A stretch of DNA of 64,000 nt. Origin: Leuctra nigra (Eukaryota; Arthropoda; Insecta; Plecoptera; Leuctridae). The stretch is taken from contig OW203762.1 of the NCBI GenBank assembly GCA_934045905.1, forward strand, positions 55,515,411 to 55,579,410, given 5' to 3'. Position numbers and translations under genes: made by a program. Of this stretch, positions 1 to 10,206 are shown one piece after another; within the stretch, counting starts at the first letter, position 1, and every line of letters starts with the position of its first letter. The notes beneath the pieces are model-generated. The model saw only the letters and a program-made list of their open reading frames with translations, was not told the DNA's origin and did not search any database.

Positions 1-172
1 TTCACACTACTAAAGGTAATCACTGTTAAATATTTGATCTCCATTAAGTCACAATGTGAATGCATGTTAGACTCTCCTCCTTTGGACATAATAGAGTTTC
101 AGGAACTCCATTATCTTTTAACATAGATTGAGTTAATGGAGATTAAATATCCTAGTGTGAACGGGGTATTAG
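1..172. mobile_element. MITE, left end cut by window start
   Basis: Imperfect terminal inverted repeats are visible. Bases 1-9 (TTCACACTA) and about 27-48 (ending ATCTCCATTAA) pair with 134-162 (TTAATGGAGATTAAATATCC, then TAGTGTGAA). The right terminus continues as ACGGGG, so the full end probably reads CCCCGTTCACACTA on the other strand and the true left end lies before base 1. There is no coding capacity. The end resembles that of the MITE at 12108-12291 (CCCC, A or G, TT, C or T, ACAC). I infer a small non-autonomous DNA transposon; the superfamily is not assigned. Confidence 0.55.
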
Positions 173-294
173 GATTATAACTTAGTATATTTTTAATTTT
201 TTGCTTCGTTAAATAGTAATTAGTTAAATTTTTTTATTTTATCAATACCAAGGTTCTCATACAAGGTCATGGGGTGGATGGTATCCACCTATAG

Positions 295-558
295 CTAGGG
301 CATTTTTACATAAAAGAACCGACTTGCCAAGTCCGACGCTCGGTCGTTTTTCTCTCCTCCATCTTCTTCTCCTTCCTCTTCCTCTTCTTCCTCCTCTTCT
401 TCTTCTTCTTCTTCTTCTTCTTCTTCTGCTTTTTCTTCTTCCGTTTCCGTTCTTTCCAGAACGTTCCTCCATCTATCACTATCCTCCCACCATTTTTCGT
501 CCCTTACCCTTTCCCAAGACTCTCCTCTTTCTTCCACAGCCACCTTCCCTCCACTCAT
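295..558 (-). pseudogene. LINE ORF2 C-terminal fragment with (GAA)n expansion
   Basis: The minus-strand frame contains the segment ERGESWERVRDEKWWED followed by a DRWR motif. This resembles the extreme C-terminus of arthropod LINE endonuclease/reverse-transcriptase proteins, which typically end with a tryptophan- and aspartate-containing W-x-D-x-x-x-W motif just before the 3' end. After it the frame runs into a glutamate-only stretch encoded by the (GAA)n microsatellite and then into unrelated sequence. No endonuclease or reverse-transcriptase domain is present, so this is at most a 5'-truncated retrotransposon tail. The family identification is from memory of protein patterns and was not searched. 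Confidence 0.45.
368..428. repeat. (TTC)n / (GAA)n microsatellite
   Basis: An imperfect, then near-perfect, TTC/TCC trinucleotide run lies at the 3' side (minus-strand sense) of the LINE fragment. It may have grown from the simple-repeat tail of the retrotransposon. It produces the poly-Glu, poly-Arg and poly-Leu open frames seen on both strands here, which are not genes. Confidence 0.9.
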
Positions 559-560
559 CC

Positions 561-1430
561 ACTTCGTTAATAGTGAAAAATTAGCTGTATTATTGCCTCG
601 TTAAAAAATGTGCCAAGTAACTGCCCTAAGTTCATCCTTAAACAACGTACTTGTAAAATTCGAGATCAATTGTGGTTTCCAATCGTATGCGAAATTCCAT
701 AGTTTTTCGCGGTTTTGTTGAATAACGTCGCCTTCAAAGCAAGAAGCAAATATAAATAATTGCTACTAATATACAATCAGACTGATCATGTGAACATCCC
801 ATCAAAACAATATTTCTCTCTCGACTTGCTCCAACGGCCGAGCGCGTACCTATCACCTCAAATGACGTCATCAGCTTGCACTCTGCTGTTTACCTGTTGA
901 TGAACGACATTGGAAATCATATCGAAGCTCAATATTCATCATGTTTTCACAACACGTGACGTCACCTCTGGGTTAACTCGATAATGGAATCCTGGGCAGT
1001 CGATTTATTTAGGTAACGAATGTTCTAAAATTAAAATGATATGGAAACCTCACATTAATAAAAAGAGATTGACGGGTGAACAAAGCGAACGCTGTCGGTC
1101 GGGTTGGAGAGTAAAGATTTGCAGAAACAATACAATGCGAAAACCAGAAGGGAAATGAAAAAAACATCTGGGAAATTGTACAGTAGCTCCATTTTGCTGT
1201 GAAAGTGTTGGCCTACCATGATATAATACAGTCGAAGGAAATGAAAAAAAGTTGCGAGGTTACAAACAGAAATATCTGGCTGTCAGTGTGAAATGTTCGC
1301 TGCAAATGTGGAATTTCAATTCCGTTTCTTCTTGTCTGATGAGCAGGCGTTGTTGACTGCGAGGAGGCGAACGCTGATTGGACGATAATAATGTTAAGAG
1401 CGACGAAATGCAGGCTTGACCTCCTTCTCA
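561..1430. other. AT-rich intergenic DNA, no gene seen
   Basis: No open frame of note and no recognisable repeat. It holds two full CRE palindromes (TGACGTCA) at 863-870 and 957-964; the second overlaps a CACGTG E-box at 953-958. Whether these are functional cannot be judged from sequence. Confidence 0.6.
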
Positions 1431-1458
1431 CTCCTTCCTCCTTCCTCCTTCCTCCTTC
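1431..1458. repeat. Heptanucleotide (CTCCTTC)4 repeat
   Basis: Four exact head-to-tail copies of the 7-mer CTCCTTC, inside a slightly longer pyrimidine-rich tract (about 1420-1463). Confidence 0.85.
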
Positions 1459-3059
1459 CCTCTGGTTCTTAACGCGAAGCTCGATGTGACAATTACACAG
1501 AAGTTACGAGATTATTTTCATGCTCACGATTTTCTAATCGAAAAGGGAAACTTGTAATTGCGATGAGTAGTTTGTCACAGTCCTGTGTCACGTTTTGTTT
1601 GTCTTTCCAGAGCACATTTCTTAGGTCCTGCCTCTTTAGTTTAGGCTTAACAGTAAAGAATCATTTATTTTTCCCTCATATGACCATATCTGACACAAAC
1701 GTTTTTTGAAAGTTGCAAATCGCCAAAATGCAAAGGAATCTCTCTGAGAATGAATGTGATTTCCATTTTTCTTTCCTCCGAGGCCTATAGGCTCCCTCGG
1801 TTTATGGTATATTATGTCGTAAAAAACGAATATTCCTGATTAATGTTCCGGCCACAGAACAGCGCTTCTGTCTAACTAATGAATGATGATTCGTTTTCGG
1901 CTGCACATCATGATGTACTTTTCAATGAGATGTTTGTTGCGTCTATCCCCCCCCCCCCCCCCCCCCCCACACACCGGAGTAATTGGGGTGGCTCCGATGT
2001 TTACGCTCAGTTTACATCCATTACACGAGTCGAGTGGGATGATTTTAACAATATTCAGTTTCAGACATCGCAAGTCGACGAGAAATGCTGAAAGTGAAGC
2101 TTGGAAGAAGGATTTTCATATTTAATACGAGATCTTTTAAACTTGCGCATATTTTGGCCGCTTGAAACAATACTATTATGTAAAACCTGGCATATATCTA
2201 TGTGTTTATTTCCCATGGAATTACATCCGAGTACTCAACCGTTAATGACCCTATTCATTGCATTAATGAGCAAAACGCAGTCTTTCTGTGTGCTTTGGTC
2301 GAGGACATTGTAATAATATTAACACGTAACCAGACAGTTGTCACCACCGCCGGGAACATGGCGTATTGTTGTGTACTTGTGACGTATCAATGACGTCATA
2401 TCCCCGGCCGGTCGGCTTTATCGTGTGTCGGGCAACATTGATCAGAGGCCGCAGTTTTCCATGTCGAACTAATGCGAGCTCTCGCTTGTAAACTCGCGAT
2501 CTAAGCACCTTGTATTGCCCGTTTAAATTTATCACCCTCGAGAGTCCGATAAAACCTCGCCGGCGACTCCCGAGAGTCACGGCCCCGCGGACTGCATGTG
2601 TAGTACACGGTACTCGCTGCCGCGGCTCTTGTTAAATCTTACACACAGCGAGACTAGCGTGACTTTTATTATCTTCAAGTCTTCAACTGAACGGCGTGAG
2701 GGAGAATCAAATGGTACTCATGACGCTCAAGATTTAATAATGAAGTGCTCTTCAAAAATTGGATATAAAAAGCAAGAAATAGCAGATAAAGTAACAAAAT
2801 AACGGCACAGAGCCAAATCTTTAAAAAAATACTCACATATATTTTCAAAACGATTTCCTTGGAATCAACTTTAATATTCTATAATAAATACTTTATTTTC
2901 ATTTGACCGGAAGGAAAAGAAGCAGAAACTATAAAGCAGATCACTTTATAGTACACTGAGGAGTTGCTGTGGAATGAGAAGTGTGTGTTCGACGATAATG
3001 TAGAAGATGTATTTTCTGACCATTCTAACTTTCGGGGCAGTTCGGGCAGTGACGTGACC
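1459..3059. other. Intergenic DNA with a GC-richer CpG patch
   Basis: A 22-base poly-C run interrupts it at 1947-1968. From about 2340 to 2640 the sequence becomes CpG-rich (for example CCCCGGCCGGTCGGC, and CGCCGGCGACTCCCGAGAGTC with a small GACTC/GAGTC stem) and contains a TGACGTCA at 2391-2398. This could be a CpG-rich regulatory patch, but I see no attached exon, TATA box or start codon that would make it a supported promoter. Confidence 0.45.
1947..1968. repeat. Poly-C homopolymer (22 C)
   Basis: Uninterrupted run of 22 C followed by ACACACC. The exact length is probably error-prone in the assembly. Confidence 0.95.
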
Positions 3060-3232
3060 AGCAGAGGAAAAGAAATGAATCGGCTGCAGCCAGCGGAGAT
3101 CAAGTTCTTGAGGAGTGAAGGGAGTTACAAGAGTGGATGGATAAAGTAAGAAGTAAGAAGATAAGAAGTGAGCTGGGGGTAGAGATTGGGATTTAAACGA
3201 GATTTAAACTGGGAAGAGTCAGGTTAGTTAGA

Positions 3233-3328
<96 letters not shown>

Positions 3329-3563
3329 GGATTGGAGTGATCAAGGAGGATGTGTTGGAGAGAGGAGGAAGGTGGAGTGAGTTAGCTGCTAAAAGAGAGT
3401 GGGTTGACAGAACACGATGGAAGGAATTCGTGGGAAACTGGAAATGGATGAAGAAAAGGATGAAATGTGAGCGGTTTCCACAAGTCCTGTGGCTCTATTG
3501 ATGGGAACATCCTGCCTCGACGCAATGTGTTGGAACCAAGCAGGGATTATTATTACTGTTATT
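3060..3563 (+). pseudogene. LINE ORF2 3' end, frameshifted, with (ATT)n tail
   Basis: Plus-strand translation gives LQPAEIKFLRS, then in another frame GVTRVD and VRSKKIRSELGVEIG. After the GA microsatellite it gives KEDVLERGGRWSELAAKREW followed by VDRTRW. The order matches the C-terminal region of arthropod LINE ORF2 proteins (an AEMKFLRR-like motif, a GVTRxDRIRNEEIRxELG-like motif, then a terminal W-x-D-R-x-x-W motif). The 3' flank ends in an ATT-rich tail (ATTATTATTACTGTTATT at 3546-3563), as expected for a LINE 3' end. It is broken by frameshifts, stops and the inserted (GA)n. The family assignment rests on recalled motifs, not on a search. Confidence 0.55.
3234..3327. repeat. (GA)n microsatellite
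   Basis: About 45 GA dinucleotides, nearly uninterrupted, sitting inside the LINE relic between its two recognisable motif blocks. It has the opposite orientation to the (TC)n array at 34549-34690. Confidence 0.97.
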
Positions 3564-4719
3564 GACGAGAACAAAAACGATTAACAACTACAGCCCCAAC
3601 TACAGTTAATTCTGATCTCATAAAGTTTACACTTTAGTTTATTTGGTTGCAACAACTGACAACCGCATTATGTTTTAAAGTCTACATGAGTTTCTACTTT
3701 GGCGATCGTGAGATAATCCAGCAGTATTAGTGTGAAATTTCACCTGAGATACAAGTTGTACCTCCAGAAACTTTTATTTTCAATTACATTGTGAGCCACT
3801 CGAGGAGTACGCGAAAGAATTCAAAGGTATGAAGTTTAATAAAAGTATGAAACGATCCAGAGTGAACGACGCTACCAACCAGGTCACATCCAGCGCATTT
3901 CATCAACAGCATTGTTCGTACGAGTTGAATAAACAATAATGTTTCCAGATTGTTCTTTAAGGAAAGACGTTTATAAGAAATGACGGAACCGTTCGGAGAA
4001 AGCAGACGTCTGTTTGCGTTAGCGTCGCGACGCCGCCGCGTGGGCGTCGGTCGCCTCCAATCCGCTGCACGCCATTGGACCAGATGGACGAACATTGACA
4101 GAGTTCTAACAAGCGACAAGCTTTTCATAACTAAATCTACTACATCACTTTCAAAATAATGTTCTATATTTATATATTGCATGAACGCCTCTCATGAACA
4201 ACCCGAATTACAATTTGGTATACTTCTTAAACATGGTCACGTGTTTGATTACACTTCAAATATAATATTGCAACGCGTTAGCTCGCTGGCTAACCACGTG
4301 CAGAATTATCTGGGAGACTCCAGTTCCTAAAACAAAGTTCTCATGCATTTGTGTTTCCCGTCAAACGCGAACCGATATCTGCAAAATCAAACTGCACGGG
4401 ATCTAGTGGAGCGGTCGCTCCACCCAGCCAAGTCGTACTATACACTCACAGTCACTCAACATACCGTAAATGCCTAATAAACTGAGGAGCAGACCAAACA
4501 CTTTTACTGTAAGCAACAACATGGCATTTTCGGCCTACTGGATCTTAAAATTGGAAAATCTCACATTGTTGTGAAATGTCTTAATTTCGAGCTATGGCCC
4601 ACCCCACCCCATATACCAAATTTGGGAACAACAGGTTTTGCCATTTGCGAGCTAGAGGGCCATGAAAACAGTGAAATTATACCCCTTCTTAAAGCTATCT
4701 GATGATGATTCAGATATCA
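3564..4719. other. AT-rich intergenic DNA, no gene supported
   Basis: A 132-codon minus-strand frame (3784-4182) is the longest here. Its product is compositionally ordinary and unrecognised, so it is not called as a gene. A short CpG-dense spot at 4022-4045 includes the 12-bp palindrome GCGTCGCGACGC. E-boxes (CACGTG) occur near 4240 and 4297. Confidence 0.5.
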
Positions 4720-5560
4720 GGAAACATTGTTGACAGGGCCACAGCCTAAACGGCTGAACCGATCGACCTGAAACTTTTACCACATATGCACTTTTGGCGT
4801 CTGATGATACCTTGCCTCTTGTGATTTTTTGTGCCGCCATTTTTAAACCGGAAGTGGCGTCATAACTCAAAAACGTCTGGACCGATTAGAACGAAATTAG
4901 CGCCATTCGATTTAGATGGTCATCTATATGAAGTATCAATAAAAAAAAAATTATTTTCTTATTTTCTAAACCGGAAGTGACGTCATAAATACGCAATATT
5001 TAACTTATTTCAACAAATTATACTTAAAATACGTACATAATTAACTTACATTGTAACATAGACAATACAATTTATATATTCAAGGCAGCAGTGTTCTCGG
5101 CCGCCATTCCTGAAACCGGAAGTGACGTAATATATCTAAAACGCCTGTACCGATTGCAACTGAACTAGCTCCTGCGTATTCTTTCTGCTATTTATTTGAA
5201 AAATCAATTGTGAAAAATGAATAAATAAATTAATGGTACCGGAAATGGCGGCAGGAACCACTAAATGAAACCGGAAGTGACGTCATATATTACAAACGGC
5301 ATGACCGATTTTACGGAAATATAGGGATTAGGAATTCAGATGGTCGTTCATGAAGGTATCAACTAGATAAAACTAGATTGTTTTCTTATTACCTATACCG
5401 GAATTCGGCCGCTATTTCAAAACCGGAAGTGACGTCATGTATCGAAAACGGCTGGATCGATTATAACGAAACTTAAGCTATTCTTCTTGGATAATCATTT
5501 TCATCTTATACCAAACGCAACTTTTCATAGTAACCAAATCGGTTGAGGCGTATTTTTTTA
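4720..5560. repeat. Dispersed repeat with five ETS/CRE-like composite motifs
   Basis: The left part (about 4725-4800) resembles the front of the dispersed repeats at about 20100 and 27900, sharing AACCGATCGACCTGAAA. After it come five degenerate units spaced about 123, 145, 155 and 152 bp. Each is built around ACCGGAAGTGACGTCAT or a one-base variant (4847-4863, 4970-4986, 5115-5131, 5270-5286, 5422-5438). Four of the five are followed within about 30 bp by a sequence like AACGGCTGGACCGATT and then an AACGAAA-like stretch. The motif combines an ETS core (CCGGAAGT) with a CRE (TGACGTCA). I infer an internally repetitive mobile repeat, possibly Helitron-related; transcription-factor binding is speculation. 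Confidence 0.6.
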
Positions 5561-5625
5561 AAGAAATTAGTCCCTGCTCGGACATGTGCTACAAGCTGTA
5601 TGAATAAACTAACAAAAGAAGTGAT

Positions 5626-5855
5626 ATCCCAGAAAAAACACTCCGTGTAAAAATACCAGCCAAGTCTCTTTAACTATAAAAAAAATAGAAGAAATCTAAA
5701 AATTCAGCACTGAAAAGGAGTGATATCAAAAAAGGAGCCAAGTCAACGAATTTTCCAAATTTTAATCGTACCATTGAAATAAAAATATCAACCCCCGAGA
5801 AATACTTAAAAAAAAGGACTTGGCGCATCGTTTTTTTAAAGACATTTTTCTATTC
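5626..5855 (+). repeat. Left terminal inverted repeat arm
   Basis: Outer end ATCCCAGAAAAAACACTCC. It pairs with 6526-6755. The internal sub-repeat AGTGATATC at about 5722 also occurs just outside the arm at 5620-5628, which complicates the exact outer boundary. Confidence 0.85.
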
Positions 5856-6525
5856 TTAAGCTTATGCCACTCACATACTACGTAGTTCAGAAATGCCTAG
5901 AAAAATTGGGACAAAACTTTCAAATTAAATATTGAACATTCTGTAAAATATTTTAAATTTAAATATAAGTACGCAAAGAAACATAGCAAATTGTCTTACA
6001 AGCAATAAATACAGAACAGTTGTGTTTGTGATTGGTAGGTACCTATAGTTTTGTGGGTACATCAACATACCTACTACAGCATTATACTTTGAACCTTCTC
6101 GCCGTGTAATTAATTGCTATTAATTAACATTTTATACCAAAAAAATTCATAAATTACATAACGTATTACTTTAGATAAAAATCTAGTCAGTAATTATTTG
6201 AGCAGCATGGCTCAGTGCACTAGTCACTTATACAAATCTCATTGACGGCCTTCTTGTAATGAGCGCTTTCGCTATTTCCCTCAGTCACGATATTGAGAAG
6301 TATGATTGATTAATATGACCCTAGAAATAGTGGCAATAACGAATAGACTAGGCCGCTTCCGTTTATTCGTTATTCGTTTATCCGTTTATTTCCTCTGAAT
6401 ATTGACAAAATACCAAAACTGCCAGTAGGTAAGAGTACTAGTTATATTAAAACGTAGTATGATTCGTCGATAATGAATGTGATATACTCAGGAAAATATA
6501 CTTGTAGAGTTCTTCCTATACTTTG

Positions 6526-6755
6526 AGGATAGAAAAGTGTCTTTAAAAAAACGATGCGCCAAGTCCTTTTTTTAAGTATTTCTCGGGGGTTGATATTTTT
6601 ATTTCAATGGTACGATTAAAATTTGGAAAATTCGTTGACTTGGCTCCTTTTTTGATATCACTCCTTTTCAGTGCTGAATTTTTAGATTTCTTCTATTTTT
6701 TTTATAGTTAAAGAGACTTGGCTGGTATTTTTACACGGAGTGTTTTTTCTGGGAT
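6526..6755 (-). repeat. Right terminal inverted repeat arm
   Basis: Reverse complement of the left arm, ending GGAGTGTTTTTTCTGGGAT at 6755. The first sequence differences from the left arm appear at the inner end around 6526-6533. Confidence 0.85.
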
Positions 6756-9170
6756 TGCTTTTAGCAGCCAGAGCCAACTGAAACATTTCCGAATTGGTTT
6801 CAACTTGTCTGCGTATGTGCTGTAGTTTGTAGGTGGATAACGATTAGAAAACTCAAAGCGAATATGCATAATATGATACGCAGTTTGATCAGTTACATTG
6901 CGTGAGCTGTTTAATTATAGTGTTGGCACCAGTGTAACAAAATTATAAAAACATGAATGCATGGATTAGTGGAATATTGTATGTTTGAAGGAGTTAATAA
7001 ATTTTGTTAATAGAAATCAGCTTTTAAGCTCTAATAATAACATTGAAGTTGTGAAAGAGATTTTAAACTTGTTTTAAAGTTTAAAGTACAAATAGCATTA
7101 ATAATAATAATCTGCCTTGAGCTATATTTCATCCACGAAAAAACATAACGATATCATTTCGTCGTGCGTTTTATTTTAAATTAAAATATCCACAGGCAGA
7201 ATGTTTTCAGAGATCTAATTTTCACTTGAAAAAGAAACTTTGTAATTCATGGGCTGCGTTAACACAATGAGTCGCAAAATACAGACTTCGTTCGTGCCAA
7301 AACTGCTCGCGGAATTGCGTGAAACTTGTTTTAATTGAGAAGAAATACGTTCTTCAGTGTGTAAACAATTAGTTTTATAAGATGAAAGGAGATAAAAAGA
7401 GCATTTGAATAATAATTTCAATGGAGCATTCAATGGTCAAAGACAGACACAGTATTCAAATAAATAGCAGAAAATCATTTAGTGCGCTTTTGATGTAAAT
7501 ATGACCGCAAGTGTCGTTGCTAGTTTTGTGCGACGAGTTGAGATTCAGTCGACTTGTATTAGAACATCTGCTATGAAAACACTGACACGTCTCTCCAGAA
7601 TGCCCGTCTCAGAGTCACACTATATCTAAGTGCTTTATTGTTGAGGCGTCCATGAATTCGGCCACCAAGAAGTGAACATGAAATAGAGTACCTTAAGTCC
7701 ATATCGAAGCTTGCGTCACTTAAGTGCTGGATCGAATGTTGTGTTGTGTATATACAGCAAGCAAATTCATCGTGCAGGGGTTTAAAACCAAGTGAAATGA
7801 GGTTACATGAAACGACTTTCAATAAGTTATTATCTTTAGTGACGTGTTCATTTATGCTAAGTATGAGGTAAAACGAATCTCACTTTACTTCTACGCAATT
7901 TAATAAAACAGTGTGATAACCTTACAAAGGCAAACTACAAGAAGTATTTTAATTAGTTTACCCATTATCTTTGACGGTTTTCACTGAGAGACAATGTGCA
8001 ATAATTTTCAACAGCGCATCAACTTCAGTGACAAAGAAAGCTGTTATCTTGGCAGACGAAGCCCGTGGACCGTCGAATGTTTCCACTTCAATTTAAGAAG
8101 CGAGTTTAAGAGTACTTGATTGTTTCTTCAAGTGCATTTCATAGAATCCGAGAGAGTTTTTCAAGCAATCGACTCAAAGAGAAGCCGGCAGACGCCGAGC
8201 GTCGCGGCGCTGTTGACACAACTCGACGTATAGGAGAATATTTCTCGTATTTTAGATTATTCTTGCGTCCCTTGTCAATTTAGACAATGTAAATAGCTTC
8301 CAAGTCGGGTGTTTGCAAGAGAAGCACGTAGCGACATGAAATACGAGAAAAGAAACAACACGCAATTTAAACAGAATTTCCAGATCGGGGATTGGAGAAG
8401 GTTGTTAAAGACTTTACCAATAACCATGCGGAACGTTTTTATTCCAAACGAAGTCGATTGTGAGAGCTAAGCGGACTTCAACAGAGACTTGTTTGAAAAG
8501 ATGTTTAACTTTTCTTTTCAATCATTGCAAAAGATTCTTATCTGTGACCTGTAAGGAAGAATATTTCATAACTCTTGAACAGCTACTTAGAATTCAACTT
8601 ACTTATCTCAATGATACCATAAACAAAGTTCAAAATGTTTCGTAATTTTACAAGTTGAAAGATTTCTGGTTTGCTGAAATACCAAATCTTTAAGTTATTA
8701 AAATAAAAAAAAAACATGAAACCGTATTGTTTTTTTAAATTAATACTAAAGAAAACCAATCTATTCCTAAAATAAGATTCTATTAGCTGATTGGTAGATA
8801 CTTTATGTAAATAAGGGGCTTTGACATGCAATTATACTTACGATTTGGGTTGAAATGAAGGACCACGTTTGTGAATTTACCTACAAGCTGTTCTGTTCCA
8901 CCCAATCAGCAAATTGCTTCGTAACATTGGCATTTCCAACAAACTGTATACACTCAAGAGATTTTATTTAGAGTTTAAGAATATGTGTTAACATTTGAAT
9001 ACAGAGTAAAGTCACAACTGAGATATCATGTGAAAGTAAAATAAAGAGGGGGTATAATGTTGATCTCTGATGGTACTGCAATATTTACTACAACCTCTTT
9101 GAAAACTTCGAACTTCATTTTACTTGTTGATGTTATGCACCACATTTAGTCATTCTTTATAATAGATTAT
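6756..9170. other. AT-rich intergenic DNA, nothing recognised
   Basis: Only short unrecognised open frames. A small CpG-rich spot near 8186-8212 contains GAGCGTCGCGGCGCTG, similar to the spots at 4022 and 20826. No repeat boundary, RNA gene or exon signal could be supported. Confidence 0.5.
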
Positions 9171-10206
9171 TGGTTTGGTATCAGAGATGACACAATTCTA
9201 CTCATCATTTAATTTGTTTCGCAGAGGCTAACATTCTACTCGATTTATTTTGTACCAGAGAGGCCCACATTCTCCTTGAATGATTATGTGTCCGAGAGGC
9301 CCACATTCTCCTTGAATGATTATGTGTCCGAGAGGCCCACATTCTACTTGAATGATTATGTGTCCGAGAGGCCCACATTCTACTTGAATGATTATGTGTC
9401 CGAGAGGCCTACATTCTACTTGAATGATTATGTGTCCGAGAGGCCTACATTCTACTTGATTGGAATTGCACCTAGAGGCCCACATTCTCCTTGAATAATT
9501 ATGTGTCAGAGAGGCCCACATTCTCCTTGAATGATTATGTGTCCGAGAGGCCCACATTCACCTTGAATGATTATGTGTCAGAGAGGCCCACATTCACCTT
9601 GAATGATTATGTGTCAGAGAGGCCCACATTCTACTTGATTGGAATTGTACCTAGAGGCCCACGTTCTCCTTGAATGATTATGTGTCAGAGAGGCCCACAT
9701 TCTACTTGATTGGAATTGTACCTAGTGGCCCACATTCTCCTTGAATAATTATGTGTCAGAGAGGCCCACATTCTCCTTGAATGATTATGTGTCCGAGAGG
9801 CCCACATTCACCTTGAATGATTATGTGTCAGAGAGGCCCACATTCACCTTGAATGATTATGTGTCAGAGAGGCCCACATTCTACTTGATTGGAATTGTAC
9901 CTAGAGGCCCACATTCTCCTTAAATGATTATGTGTCAGAGAGGCCCACATTCTACTTGATTGGAATTGTACCTAGAGGCCCACATTCTCCTTGAATGATT
10001 ATGTGTCAGAGAGGCCCACATTCTCCTTGAATGATTATGTGTCAGAGAGGCCCACATTCTCCTTGAATGATTATGTGCCAGAGAGGCCCACATTCTACTT
10101 GATTGGAATTGTACCTAGAGGCCCACATTCTCCTTGAATGATTATGTGTCCGAGAGGCCCACATTCTACTTGATTGGAATTGCACCTAGAGGCCCACATT
10201 CTACTT
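9171..10206. repeat. 35/36-bp minisatellite, about 28 units
   Basis: Head-to-tail units of two types. Type A is 36 bp (GAATGATTATGTGTC, then C or A, GAGAGGCCCACATTCT, then A, C or T variants and CCTT/ACTT). Type B is 35 bp, replacing the front with GATTGGAATTG, T or C, ACCTA. Units at the left edge (about 9171-9250) are degenerate and grade into flanking DNA. Type B recurs about seven times. A block around 9491-9740 is repeated at 9741-9990 (offset 250 bp), so there is a higher-order duplication. The 36-bp period keeps one reading frame open (a repeated NDYVSERPTFSL-like peptide) until a 35-bp unit shifts it. I regard these frames as non-coding. Confidence 0.95.

Larger units (their letters stand above)
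5626..6755. mobile_element. Non-autonomous DNA element with ~225-bp TIRs
   Basis: The arms at 5626-5855 and 6526-6755 are inverted copies of each other. Over the outer ~220 bp I see one length difference (A8 versus 7 in a homopolymer); substitutions appear only near the inner ends. The termini read ATCCCAGAAAAAACACTCCG outward-in. Within each arm CCAAGTC occurs twice in direct orientation and once inverted. The ~670-bp centre has no meaningful open frame, so the element would need a transposase in trans. I cannot identify a clear target-site duplication: the left flank is GAAGTGAT and the right flank TGCTTTTA, with only a possible AT dinucleotide. Superfamily is undetermined; the near-identity of the arms suggests recent mobility or gene conversion. 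Confidence 0.85.

Noticed and set aside
3784..4182. 132-codon minus-strand frame
   Set aside because: No recognisable domain, ordinary composition, and no support beyond length.
9228..9923. Repeat-peptide frames (NDYVSERPTF type)
   Set aside because: They result from the 36-bp period and end wherever a 35-bp unit occurs; there is no start context or conservation evidence.
9171..10206. CRISPR array
   Set aside because: Units are contiguous with no unique spacers, and the DNA is eukaryotic. The same holds for the 23-bp, 11-bp and 166-bp arrays.
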